A stretch of DNA of 64,000 nt, from the NCBI GenBank assembly GCA_020444415.1, contig JAHLLA010000010.1, forward strand, positions 1 to 64,000. Direction: 5' to 3'. The position numbers and the translations under genes were made by a program. Shown in pieces: positions 1 to 7,913 of this stretch (within the stretch, counting starts at the first letter, position 1; every line of letters starts with the position of its first letter). The notes beneath the pieces were generated by a model that saw only the letters and a program-made list of their open reading frames with translations, was not told the origin of the DNA and did no database searches. This stretch comes from Bacteroidota bacterium (GTDB lineage Bacteria > Bacteroidota > Bacteroidia > Bacteroidales > F082).

Positions 1-6
1 CAGCCT

Positions 7-40
7 GCTATCCAAATTGTTTGCTTGCTTTGTGGATAGC
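7..40. repeat. inverted repeat with TTTGCTTGCTTTGT loop
   Basis: GCTATCC (7-13) pairs with GGATAGC (34-40); the loop carries TTTGCTTGCTTTGT. On the minus strand it follows a TACTTTTG -7-like box (complement of 93-100), so it may be the 3' hairpin of a short minus-strand transcript like those at 27.0 and 30.8-31.0 kb. Its downstream end lies outside the window, so the T-tract cannot be checked. Confidence 0.4.
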
Positions 41-275
41 CAACTTGCTTGTTTTGTCCTAACGGTGCCTATACTCAATTAAATTACTAAGACAAAAGTA
101 GACACAAAACAGGAATAATACATCAGGATTATCCTGATTAACATGTAGGTAATTTACCTACAAAATGTTAATTTTTAATCAAAAATAACCCTCACTTAAT
201 GAATTCAGCTAAAAGAAGGTTTGTCAATGAAAAGAAACTCTTTAATCTACCAGAAAATATTTAAAGATGATAAAT

Positions 276-313
276 AAAAAAAGCGTAAACTTTTTTCAAA
301 ATTTACGCTTTTT
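276..313. terminator. bidirectional hairpin terminator
   Basis: AAAAAGCGTAAA (277-288) pairs perfectly with TTTACGCTTTTT (302-313) around a 13-nt loop. The A/T flanks give a U-run in either direction. It lies 124 bp past the stop of the minus-strand patatin-like gene and could end that transcript. The rest of 1-436 holds no convincing gene. Confidence 0.65.
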
Positions 314-337
314 AATTTCCGTTAGCTCTCATCCAAG

Positions 338-384
338 GATGAAATGTTAACTGTTTCCACTAACTTGTTTGCTTGTTTTTCATC
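338..384. repeat. inverted repeat with TTTGCTTG-rich 3' side
   Basis: GATGAAA (338-344) pairs with TTTCATC (378-384). The 3' part of the loop is ACTTGTTTGCTTGTTT, resembling the loops at 7-40 and 31151-31160. It lies just downstream of the patatin-like gene on the minus strand. Function is unknown; it is recorded because the core recurs. Confidence 0.35.
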
Positions 385-436
385 TATTAGTACCATTCAT
401 TAAGATAATTGTACCCCCTATTGAGAAATATTATTT

Positions 437-1201
437 TTATTTTTCCCGACCATCCAGTTTTTTCCTTGCTTCCGAATAGCCGATCTGGTATATCTCATCA
501 ATATGCATCTTGCTGAAGGTGGCGAATTTATTGAGTGTTGGCGGAATGAAGAGCAAATCGCAAAATTGGAATTTTTGCACAGACATGCTAACCATTCCAA
601 TACTAAAAGCTCTATCCAAAACTGACATGGATGAATTCAAATCGGTGGGTTTGATTTTTTTCAATGGACTGACATAAGAACCGATTATTTGATCACAATG
701 GATTTGTAAAGGCTCTACCGGGAAATTATTGGTTATGCCGCCGTCAGCATATAATGTGCCGTCAATCATCAATGGGGATAATACCACCGGAAAAGCTGCA
801 GAGGCCAGCACCGCATGGATAAGTGGTCCCTTATCAAAAATTTTATTCTTACCAGCAACAATGTCGGTCGCTGAGACAAATAGTTTCTTGCCTAAACTCT
901 CGAATCGGTCTTCCGGGAATTGCTTCAGAAAAATATTATAAAACTTATCCGTGTCAATCAGACCTGGCTTTTGGTATGTATAATTATTGATCGAAAAAAG
1001 CGAAGTATTCTTGAAGAATGCCAGCATTTCATCACAGGAATACCCTGAAGCATATAATGCACCCACAATTGCTCCAGCACTTGCCCCAGCAATATGAGTC
1101 GGATGAATACCATTTTCTTCCAGTGCTTTTATCGCACCAATGTGAGCCATACCCCTTACACCACCCCCAGAAAGTACCAGTCCATAAGTTGTGCTTTTCA
1201 T
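437..1201 (-). CDS. patatin-like phospholipase (RssA type)
   Basis: A 254-residue protein of the small bacterial patatin family, predicted to be a cytoplasmic or membrane-associated serine acyl hydrolase acting on lipids. Visible signatures are the oxyanion-hole loop GGGVRG (12-17), the nucleophile elbow GASAG with Ser41, and the dyad Asp153 in DGG (153-155). This is the complete core with no added domain, typical of RssA/YchK-like members. No signal peptide is visible. It is divergent from the tonB gene; the intergenic space holds the operator at 1264-1277, which sits 63 bp upstream of this start, so co-control is possible. The physiological substrate cannot be inferred. Confidence 0.9.
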   Translation of the reverse strand: MKSTTYGLVLSGGGVRGMAHIGAIKALEENGIHPTHIAGASAGAIVGALYASGYSCDEMLAFFKNTSLFSINNYTYQKPGLIDTDKFYNIFLKQFPEDRFESLGKKLFVSATDIVAGKNKIFDKGPLIHAVLASAAFPVVLSPLMIDGTLYADGGITNNFPVEPLQIHCDQIIGSYVSPLKKIKPTDLNSSMSVLDRAFSIGMVSMSVQKFQFCDLLFIPPTLNKFATFSKMHIDEIYQIGYSEARKKLDGREK

Positions 1202-1263
1202 GACATTAAATATATTAAATTTTTAAACCGTGTGATGCCGGTTCGTTTTTGTCAACGAATAAA

Positions 1264-1340
1264 TTGAGTAATCTCAATAGACGCATTGCCTCCTTAACAT
1301 ACTTGTTTTGTGCATGTTACTAAAATCATCACTAATTTTG
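1264..1340 (+). promoter_or_regulatory. P1: FNR-like operator plus -7 box before tonB
   Basis: The perfect dyad TTGAGTAATCTCAA (1264-1277) is followed after exactly 55 bp by TAATTTTG (1333-1340), matching the Bacteroidetes -7 consensus TAnnTTTG. The start codon at 1365 is 24 bp further on. The same layout occurs at four other promoters in this window. It lacks the TTAA element that the other four have 8 bp after the operator. Its centre would be near -72, a position typical for class I activation by Crp/Fnr proteins; that role is inferred. Confidence 0.75.
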
Positions 1341-1364
1341 TAGTCACATTAAATATGCATCATT

Positions 1365-2054
1365 ATGGAAACAATAAAATCACATAATGCCGACCTCGAA
1401 AATAAGATATTTATTTTCCGTGAAATTGGATTGATTATCGCACTGATGTTGGTATTTCTTGCATTCAATTTAAAATCACACGACAAGGCCACCATTGACC
1501 TCGAAGTAAGAAATTCAGACAACATTACCGAAGAAATTATTCCGATCACTATACAGGAAATAAAACAGCCTCCTCCCCCGCCGGCCACTAAATCAGTAAT
1601 TATCAACATCGTAGAAAACACGGTTGAGGTTGAAAATGATATTGAAATTAATGCAGACGCAGACCAGGAAACTTATGTTCCCGATTACACACCCACTTTT
1701 AATATTGAAGATGAAGAGGAGGAGATCATTGAAGATGAAGAAATCTTTGTGGTGGTAGAATCCATGCCGTCATTTCCGGGAGGCATGAATAAATTGATGG
1801 AATACCTGCAAAACAATCTTCGATACCCGCAATTGGCCAAAGAACTGAATATTCAGGGCCGTGTATTTTTAACTTTTGTAATTAAAAAAGATGGTTCTGT
1901 AACCGACATAAAACTGTTAAGAGGTATTGGTGGAGGCTGCGATGAAGAGGCCATAAGGGTTGTGAATAATATGCCAAAGTGGACACCCGGTAGCCAAAGG
2001 AACAAACCGGTGCGGGTACAATTTAATCTACCGGTAAATTTCAGGTTAGAGTAA
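1365..2054 (+). CDS. TonB-family energy transducer
   Basis: A 229-residue inner-membrane protein that should pass proton-motive force to an outer-membrane TonB-dependent receptor. It has a cytoplasmic start, one transmembrane helix (about 20-35), a proline run PPPPP (69-73), a long acidic periplasmic linker (90-130), and a C-terminal TonB domain (about 134-229). The domain has the usual SFPGG start, the YPxxA motif near 154 and the PxWxPG segment near 204-209. No ExbB/ExbD or receptor gene is adjacent. It is transcribed alone from P1, so the sequence places it in the same regulon as the redox genes downstream. Confidence 0.92.
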   Translation: METIKSHNADLENKIFIFREIGLIIALMLVFLAFNLKSHDKATIDLEVRNSDNITEEIIPITIQEIKQPPPPPATKSVIINIVENTVEVENDIEINADADQETYVPDYTPTFNIEDEEEEIIEDEEIFVVVESMPSFPGGMNKLMEYLQNNLRYPQLAKELNIQGRVFLTFVIKKDGSVTDIKLLRGIGGGCDEEAIRVVNNMPKWTPGSQRNKPVRVQFNLPVNFRLE

Positions 2055-2099
2055 AAAAAGAGGATGCCTTTTAGAAATTACATGCTTTATATGAATACA

Positions 2100-2795
2100 T
2101 CAGCCATTCTTGCTGATTTCGAGCAATCGCTTTTTATCTAAAATACGTATATTCTTCCCGTCCGTATCAATGATGTGGTCATTTTTAAACTCTGTTAAAA
2201 TCCGAACTGTACTTTCTGTTGAGATACAGGCAAAATCAGCAATATCTTTCCTTGATAAATAGTTAAACAAATCATATTTCTCATTACTAGTATCGTTCAG
2301 GTATAACAAAATATCGGCCAGCCGCCCATGCATCTGTTTGTGGCCCAGGCTTTTTATCCGGTGAAATAACTGGGTTTCTTTTTTACAATACCACTCTATA
2401 ATTCCTGAGGCAAACTGACCGTTATCTATCAAAATTTTTCTAAAGCTATCTTTATTGATCAAACAGATGGTCGAATCCACCAATGCTTGCGCCGAATAGT
2501 GGTATATATTATCTCCATAAATAGATGATAAACCTATGAATTGGGATGTTTTAAGGATTTTTAAATTGATATCACGATTATTCGGACTTTCCAAATACAG
2601 TTTCACCAATCCGTCGGCAATATAAAGCACATAAGAAGCATAAGCTTTTTCTTTACAAACATTTTCTCCTTTCCTGTATAATATATGCGTTTTATTCTGA
2701 TCAATAAATTCTAATTCTGATGGAATCAACTTATTAAAACAAGCTGAACTCTTCGTGCAGTCCCTACAATTCATTATCTCTGAGAAATCTTCCAT
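2100..2795 (-). CDS. FNR-type oxygen-sensing transcriptional regulator
   Basis: A 231-residue Crp/Fnr regulator: N-terminal cysteine cluster, cyclic-nucleotide-binding-like beta-roll (about 25-140) and C-terminal winged HTH (about 165-215). Cys10, Cys13 and Cys19 reproduce the CX2CX5C spacing of E. coli FNR Cys20/23/29. Cys111 in AQALVDSTIC aligns with FNR Cys122 in AQALETSMVC. All four [4Fe-4S] ligands therefore appear present, implying O2 sensing by cluster loss. In the recognition helix, STESTVRIL keeps the Glu and Arg of FNR but has Val in place of Ser212. It is divergent from the gene at 3063 with P2 between them, so autoregulation is plausible. It is the natural candidate for binding P1-P5. 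Confidence 0.88.
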   Translation of the reverse strand: MEDFSEIMNCRDCTKSSACFNKLIPSELEFIDQNKTHILYRKGENVCKEKAYASYVLYIADGLVKLYLESPNNRDINLKILKTSQFIGLSSIYGDNIYHYSAQALVDSTICLINKDSFRKILIDNGQFASGIIEWYCKKETQLFHRIKSLGHKQMHGRLADILLYLNDTSNEKYDLFNYLSRKDIADFACISTESTVRILTEFKNDHIIDTDGKNIRILDKKRLLEISKNG

Positions 2796-2876
2796 GCTTC
2801 ACTTTCTTTAATCGTACCTAAATTTTGACATCCCTTTTAAATCAATACAAAATTAGTATTTATATCAATTATCAGA

Positions 2877-2953
2877 TTGAATAATATCATGAAATAGATT
2901 AATATCTACGTAACTGATTATCAAGGTCAAGACTTGCAATTAAATTAACTTTG
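2877..2953 (+). promoter_or_regulatory. P2: degenerate FNR-like operator plus -7 box
   Basis: TTGAATAATATCAT (2877-2890) is a degenerate version of the dyad, close to the E. coli FNR box TTGAT-N4-ATCAA. It is followed after exactly 55 bp by TAACTTTG (2946-2953). TTAA at 2899 has the same 8-bp offset from the operator as in P3-P5. The site is 82 bp upstream of the divergent FNR-type gene, so it could serve both directions. The first plus-strand start codon is at 3063, giving a leader of about 100 nt. Confidence 0.6.
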
Positions 2954-3062
2954 TGATATAGGCCAATTGAAATGGCATAGAAAAGCTCTGCAATCTTCAA
3001 CAAACGTCCAAATGAAGGTTCGGGCTGGCAATTTTTTAACAAATCAATAAAAATAAGAAAGA

Positions 3063-3770
3063 ATGAAAACGATTGGCACAATAACAAAAACAGAATCGCT
3101 TATCCCTATTGATTACAATGTATTAAAACACACTTGCGTGTTGGAAGCCAATCAGCCATATGCAGATTACTATGGCTTAACGCCTACTGAATCAAAACCC
3201 CATTCAATATTCCTCATCACAAAGCGTTTCTATTCGTTAAATGAAATCATCAATGTTACCAATGACATCAAAACATGCTTCATAAAACTTGAGAAACTGG
3301 ATGTTGCTTCTGCCGTTATTGATTTTACGAATCATTATAATTTTGCCATCAGGATAAGAGACTTCCCTGAATATAAGCATATTCACTGGCTGCAGTCGTG
3401 CTATATTTCAAAGGGCGTTAGTTTTACCAAAAAGATAGAAAACTTAAACCCAGCTAAAATTACGGTTTACAAACAATTTAATGTGGATGAATACGAGGAA
3501 GGTATTTATCTTGATAAGAGCAACCGTTGCAAAGGATATATAACCATAGCTGAACACATTACCGAAACCGATTTTTCTGAATTCTTAGTCTACGTAAGAA
3601 ACAATAAAAGTTGCGAGCTATTTGATGCTGCGATGGGAACAATGGAAATAAATTCCAATGCAACTGAAATTCTCAGAATATATGCGGAGAAACTTACACC
3701 TGAATTGCTGGATTGTATCAAAAAAACTTTTAGCAAACTGGTTGAAAACAAACAATTAATTCAATCATAA
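3063..3770 (+). CDS. conserved-looking protein of unknown function
   Basis: I do not recognise this 235-residue protein. It is soluble, with no signal peptide or membrane segment, mixed alpha/beta composition, and scattered cysteines that form no obvious metal motif. Start ATG 3063 is the first in frame. It is preceded by promoter P2 and followed 38 bp later by the universal stress protein, so the two probably form one transcript. The context suggests a role under oxygen limitation or stress, which is inference only. Codon use resembles its neighbours. Confidence 0.75.
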   Translation: MKTIGTITKTESLIPIDYNVLKHTCVLEANQPYADYYGLTPTESKPHSIFLITKRFYSLNEIINVTNDIKTCFIKLEKLDVASAVIDFTNHYNFAIRIRDFPEYKHIHWLQSCYISKGVSFTKKIENLNPAKITVYKQFNVDEYEEGIYLDKSNRCKGYITIAEHITETDFSEFLVYVRNNKSCELFDAAMGTMEINSNATEILRIYAEKLTPELLDCIKKTFSKLVENKQLIQS

Positions 3771-3808
3771 ATAGCAAAAAATACTAATAACCAACTAAAT
3801 ATTGAGCT

Positions 3809-4708
3809 ATGAAAATTTTAGTCCCTACAGATTTTTCGGATCATTCGTTCTACGCCCTTAAAGTAGCCGCCAGTATTTCTAAAAAAATAAAATCGGAAAT
3901 TAACCTGGTTCATATAACAAATATTATTCCTGCAATTCAGGAAATCAGTATGCAGGATATTAAAAAAGCAAACGAAAAAATTGAAACCTACGCCAGGCAA
4001 GAAATAAAAAAGATTATTTCACTTGATAGGTTTAAAAACACAACTATTTCACCCTATGTGTTATCCAACATAAAAGTGTGGGAATTATTAAATGATGACA
4101 GGTTTAAGGATACTGACCTGATTGTAATCGGTTCGCATGGCAAGGGAGGTGTTAACAAATTCCTGATCGGTTCCAATGCTGAAAAAGTCATCAGGATGGC
4201 TTCCTGTCCTGTATTAACCATTAAAAACAACATGGAATCATTTCATTTAAAAAGAATGGTATTTGCCTCTGATTTCTTTACTGAATCTTTTAAGGTTTTT
4301 GATCAGATAAAAATATTTGCCGAATTATATGACGCTCATATTGATTTACTGAAAATTATAACACCTAAAAACTTTGAACCCACTCCTGAGAGCCTCAGAC
4401 TGATGAACAACTTTGTAAAAAAATTTGACCTGAACAAATCTGCCGTCCATATTTATAATGCTCACAGTATAGAAAAAGGCATCACAGATTTCTGCGATGA
4501 AGTAAGAGCAGATATGATTGCATTGGAAACACATGGACGGACAGGACTATCGCATATCATCAACGGAAGCTTAGCTGAAAATGTAGCCCTGCATGAAGAC
4601 CGGCCTGTTTTAAGTGTAAAAATCATTGAATATCCCGAGAACATTTCCGGATTGAAGAGATATATAACTTATCAGGAAAAATTAGAAGCTGAAAGGGCAA
4701 TATTATAA
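3809..4708 (+). CDS. tandem-domain universal stress protein
   Basis: A 299-residue cytoplasmic protein made of two UspA domains. Domain 1 (about 1-145) begins MKILVPTDFSDHS and has the nucleotide-binding stretch GSHGKGG followed by GSNAEKV. Domain 2 (about 148-275) keeps the matching ETHGRTG and GSLAENV elements. Both halves retain the G-x2-G-x9-G-S/T pattern of ATP-binding Usp proteins. Tandem Usp proteins are often induced by low oxygen or stationary phase, which fits its place behind the FNR-like promoter P2. About 25 residues follow the second domain with no recognised function. Confidence 0.92.
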   Translation: MKILVPTDFSDHSFYALKVAASISKKIKSEINLVHITNIIPAIQEISMQDIKKANEKIETYARQEIKKIISLDRFKNTTISPYVLSNIKVWELLNDDRFKDTDLIVIGSHGKGGVNKFLIGSNAEKVIRMASCPVLTIKNNMESFHLKRMVFASDFFTESFKVFDQIKIFAELYDAHIDLLKIITPKNFEPTPESLRLMNNFVKKFDLNKSAVHIYNAHSIEKGITDFCDEVRADMIALETHGRTGLSHIINGSLAENVALHEDRPVLSVKIIEYPENISGLKRYITYQEKLEAERAIL

Positions 4709-4788
4709 TTGCAAAAGCTTTATCGAATTGCAAATATCAAAATTTAAAATCTCTATAAAAAGTAGGTTTCTATTAAACAAAGTTTAAA

Positions 4789-5382
4789 ATGAACCGATTG
4801 AGCTTATCTGAAAAACAGGAATCAATTGATGTGCTGAACTATCAGATCAGGGCTTGTAATAATTGCGGTTTGCATGCGACCCGTTTACATGCGCTTACCG
4901 GCGAAGGAAATGTGGATTCACCAGTTTTGTTCGTTGCTTTATCACCCGGAGAAAAAGAAAATGCAGAAAATAAAATGTTCATAGGACCATCCGGTCAGGT
5001 ATTTAATAAACTGCTACATGCTGCCGGAATTCAAAGGGAGTCAGTTTTCATGACCAATCTGGTTAAATGTATGTTACCGAAAAACAGAAAGCCAAAAATG
5101 GATGAAATTGACGCATGCAGCCCATTCCTTGAAGAGGAAATTTCGATTATCAGTCCTGAAATAATTGTCCCATTAGGTGCGTATGCAACAAATGCGATAC
5201 TTGCAAAATTCAACATGCATAGTGCGTCAGACGGGATGAATTTTTCAAGCTTGAATGGCAAAATATTAGCAAGCAATAACAAGAAAATATATCCCCTGCC
5301 CCATCCAGCGGCTTTGCTCTACAATCCCGGATTCGAGTTGAATACGATAGAAAAATACAAAAGATTGAAAACTTTTTTGTGA
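4789..5382 (+). CDS. uracil-DNA glycosylase, Fe-S family 4-like
   Basis: A 197-residue protein of the Fe-S uracil-DNA glycosylase superfamily (base-excision repair). The four cluster ligands appear to be Cys23, Cys26, Cys94 and Cys110; the 16-residue step between the last two matches family 4. Other signatures are FIGPSGQVFNKLL, TNLVKC and the HPAALL segment near the C terminus holding the catalytic-side His. The active-site motif usually read as GEAPG is here ALSPG, so the usual Glu is replaced by Leu; substrate range may differ. It follows the Usp gene by 80 bp with no separate promoter that I can see. Confidence 0.8.
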   Translation: MNRLSLSEKQESIDVLNYQIRACNNCGLHATRLHALTGEGNVDSPVLFVALSPGEKENAENKMFIGPSGQVFNKLLHAAGIQRESVFMTNLVKCMLPKNRKPKMDEIDACSPFLEEEISIISPEIIVPLGAYATNAILAKFNMHSASDGMNFSSLNGKILASNNKKIYPLPHPAALLYNPGFELNTIEKYKRLKTFL

Positions 5383-5497
5383 GACGGTAAAAAATTCTGA
5401 TTGTGTCAAACGATCTTTTCTGATGAATAGGAAGATATTCAAAATAACGATTGTTTTTTACGCTTCAAATTATTTTAAATACAAATCAATAAAAGCA

Positions 5498-5573
5498 TTG
5501 AGCAATCTCAAAAATACCCTTAAGGGCTAAATAGTTAAAGATTATTTTTTTCAGGCATTGCATATTAACTTTG
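5498..5573 (+). promoter_or_regulatory. P3: FNR-like operator plus -7 box before cupin gene
   Basis: The perfect dyad TTGAGCAATCTCAA (5498-5511) is followed after 54 bp by TAACTTTG (5566-5573). A second small palindrome CCCTTAAGGG (5517-5526) lies between; TTAAGG starts 8 bp after the operator. ACAAATCAATAAAAG lies directly upstream and is repeated at P4. The cupin start codon is at 5610. Confidence 0.8.
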
Positions 5574-5609
5574 TTTATTGGTTATCAACAATAATATTAA
5601 AGTTTGTAA

Positions 5610-5930
5610 ATGATGAAAAAAATAAAAAATTTGTATGACGATTTACATTGGGAAATTGCCACCGGCTATTCCGATGGAACAAAGAAAAAAGTCCTAAGAA
5701 ATGATAATAATGGAGAAACCATATTACTAAAGTTACCGGCAGGCTTTTATATGGCTCCACATTCTCACGTTACCACTGAGCAACATTTTGTTCTTGAAGG
5801 TGAATACCAAAGCGGAGGGGAAAGTTATTCGGCAGGTTCTTACCAGATTTTTTCGTCAGGAGAGGATCACGGACCGTTTGAATCAAAAAAGGGAGCTTTA
5901 ATCCTGGTTGTGTGGGATCCCTTCAAGTAG
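5610..5930 (+). CDS. single-domain cupin protein
   Basis: A 106-residue cupin. The HSH pair with a following Glu/Gln-His (PHSHVTTEQHFVLEGE, about 51-66) and the later His (GEDHGP) form the usual metal-binding set of the beta-barrel, similar to ChrR/anti-sigma-type cupins. Its substrate cannot be told from sequence. The gene stands alone between P3 and P4. Two adjacent ATG codons (5610, 5613) are possible starts. Location suggests an anaerobically induced metal-dependent or sensory protein. Confidence 0.85.
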   Translation: MMKKIKNLYDDLHWEIATGYSDGTKKKVLRNDNNGETILLKLPAGFYMAPHSHVTTEQHFVLEGEYQSGGESYSAGSYQIFSSGEDHGPFESKKGALILVVWDPFK

Positions 5931-6066
5931 CTCAATAATCGAAGAATTGTTGAATAGATATAAAACAGCAGAAATGAGATAAATAGGATATTTGCTGTTT
6001 TCTCAATGGGTAAAAACCTTGCCTTCATTTCGGCCATTGGCAAATGCTTACAAATCAATAAAAGTG

Positions 6067-6143
6067 TTGAGCAATTTCAAATATTCCATTAAGGTATAAG
6101 TGTACTTTAGGACTTGAAGATAAGTAGCAGCAACCTAACTTTG
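6067..6143 (+). promoter_or_regulatory. P4: FNR-like operator plus -7 box before long operon
   Basis: TTGAGCAATTTCAA (6067-6080, one mismatch in the dyad) is followed after exactly 55 bp by TAACTTTG (6136-6143). TTAAGG (6089-6094) has the same 8-bp offset as in P3 and P5. The 15 bases upstream of the operator repeat those of P3. The first gene starts at 6170. The following genes to 15828 run in the same direction with gaps no larger than 66 bp. Confidence 0.8.
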
Positions 6144-6169
6144 TTGAAAACTACTTTAACCATATTTAT

Positions 6170-6925
6170 ATGGAAACTTTAAAAACCGAGATAGACTGGA
6201 TTGACAATATAATTCCTGAAGGATTACCATTAAAATCAACAACATTAATCACCGGGCCGGGAGGTTCGGGTAAACCGCTGATTGGGGAAACATTTGTTAC
6301 TGCATGGTTAAAAAAAGGTGGAAGCGTTATTTTTATGTCACTTCAATACCCAAGTTCTGAATTTATTACTGAAAGTATAAAGAATGTTACCGGATTAGAT
6401 ATAAATGATTACAATGAAAAAATAATATTTCTGCAGCTTGATACGGGAATACCAGACTATCACGAAGTAAACAGGCATATTATCAATGCTAATCTTGTTA
6501 AGCCGGAAGTTTGGGACAAGGTTTTAGATCTTGCTTCAACAAAGTTGCCAGATGAAGGGCCGGGAATTTTAATTTTCGGATCAGCTTTAAATCTGTTATT
6601 ATTCTCCCCAACTTATGGCGATGCAATTTTAGAAAAGATAAAAAGTACTATTGCTTCAAACACTTCCAAAACCTATATATTTTCTGTAAGCACATCAGCA
6701 AAAGCAAAAGAAATTTCGCAATTAGAAGAAATGGCCGATAACTTGATTCTTTCCCGCAGTGAAAAAAAACCATTTCGATTATTTATGAAGGTACTTAAAA
6801 TAAGAAATGAACCATATGACCCGGCTGAAGTACAAGTTCCGATTTCGTCAAAAACCTTAGATCACATTAAAGAAATAGCAGATCATAGCAGAAGTAAAGT
6901 TATACCTGCTATTTTAAAAATATAA
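6170..6925 (+). CDS. KaiC/RecA-like protein with degenerate ATPase site
   Basis: A 251-residue RecA-fold protein related to KaiC/RadA-type ATPases. The P-loop reads GPGGSGKP (29-36): the Gly and Lys are kept but the Mg-binding Thr/Ser is Pro. The strand after it reads FMSLQYP where KaiC-type proteins have a catalytic Glu pair. The Walker B-like strand reads ILIFGS without the Asp. The protein may bind a nucleotide but is unlikely to hydrolyse it in the usual way. KaiC-like single-domain proteins are common signalling partners in archaea and anaerobes. It is the first gene after P4, 24 bp before a radical SAM gene. Confidence 0.75.
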   Translation: METLKTEIDWIDNIIPEGLPLKSTTLITGPGGSGKPLIGETFVTAWLKKGGSVIFMSLQYPSSEFITESIKNVTGLDINDYNEKIIFLQLDTGIPDYHEVNRHIINANLVKPEVWDKVLDLASTKLPDEGPGILIFGSALNLLLFSPTYGDAILEKIKSTIASNTSKTYIFSVSTSAKAKEISQLEEMADNLILSRSEKKPFRLFMKVLKIRNEPYDPAEVQVPISSKTLDHIKEIADHSRSKVIPAILKI

Positions 6926-6949
6926 TTGATAACTAAAAAATAAAAGATC

Positions 6950-7894
6950 ATGTATAAATACCTTTTCGGACCAGTACCATCGCGACGGCTTGGAATGTCG
7001 CTAGGCGTTGATATGGTCCCTAAAAAGGTTTGCTCACTCAACTGTATATATTGTGAAGTTGGGCACACCACAAAATTAACAACCGAAAGAAAGGAATACA
7101 TTCTCTATGATAAAGTAACAAGTGAGTTAGGTCATTATTTTACAAACAATCCCGATCCCGATTATATTACATTTTCTGGTTCCGGAGAGCCAACCCTCAA
7201 CTCAAGAATAGGTGATGTTTTGCAATTTATAAAAAAACAAAAGTCAGGTATTCCGGTTGCTGTTTTAACCAATGGAACGCTGCTTTACGATAAAAGAGTA
7301 CGTGATGAACTGATGGATGCAAATGTTGTTCTTCCATCACTTGATGCTGCAACAGAAACGACTTTCCAGAAAATAAATCTTCCTGCAAAGCAACTTACCG
7401 TTGATAAATATATTGAGGGACTAATTGATTTCAGAAAGGAATTCTCAGGCCAGATATGGCTTGAGGTATTTATTATTCCGGGATACAATGATAACATAGA
7501 TGATTTAAAAGCTTTAAAAAAAGCATTTATAGATATAAAACCTGACGAAATCCAGCTAAACACACTTGATCGTCCCGGTACAGTTGCTGATATTCACGCT
7601 GCCAGCCACAGTGATTTGGAAAAAATTATTGATTATTGGCAAATTGACAATGTCGAAATCATTGCTGCTGCCCCCGAAAGGAAAAACATTCAATCATACC
7701 GTAAAGATGCAGAAACTGCAATTCTCGGAACAATAATAAGAAGGCCCTGCACCCTTGATGACCTTGCGAAAATACTTGGTTTGCATATAAACGAAATCAA
7801 TAAGTACCTCGATGTTTTAGAAGCCGAAGGTAAAATTGAACATACTCATCAGGAACGGGGCGTATTTTATCAAATAAAAGATAGCAAGAATTGA
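6950..7894 (+). CDS. radical SAM protein, COG0731 type
   Basis: A 314-residue radical SAM enzyme. The N-terminal GPVPSRRLG is diagnostic of the COG0731 (wyosine-synthetase-like) group. Cys28, Cys32 and Cys35 form the CX3CX2C motif for the [4Fe-4S] cluster that cleaves SAM, and GSGEPTL (about 77-83) is the SAM-contacting GGEP-like motif. After the barrel (to about 235) a winged-helix-like C-terminal segment follows (about 240-310), suggesting nucleic-acid or protein contact. The reaction is unknown; assignment to tRNA wyosine synthesis is unlikely in a bacterium. Confidence 0.85.
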   Translation: MYKYLFGPVPSRRLGMSLGVDMVPKKVCSLNCIYCEVGHTTKLTTERKEYILYDKVTSELGHYFTNNPDPDYITFSGSGEPTLNSRIGDVLQFIKKQKSGIPVAVLTNGTLLYDKRVRDELMDANVVLPSLDAATETTFQKINLPAKQLTVDKYIEGLIDFRKEFSGQIWLEVFIIPGYNDNIDDLKALKKAFIDIKPDEIQLNTLDRPGTVADIHAASHSDLEKIIDYWQIDNVEIIAAAPERKNIQSYRKDAETAILGTIIRRPCTLDDLAKILGLHINEINKYLDVLEAEGKIEHTHQERGVFYQIKDSKN

Positions 7895-7913
7895 AAAAGA
7901 TAACTTGACGATT

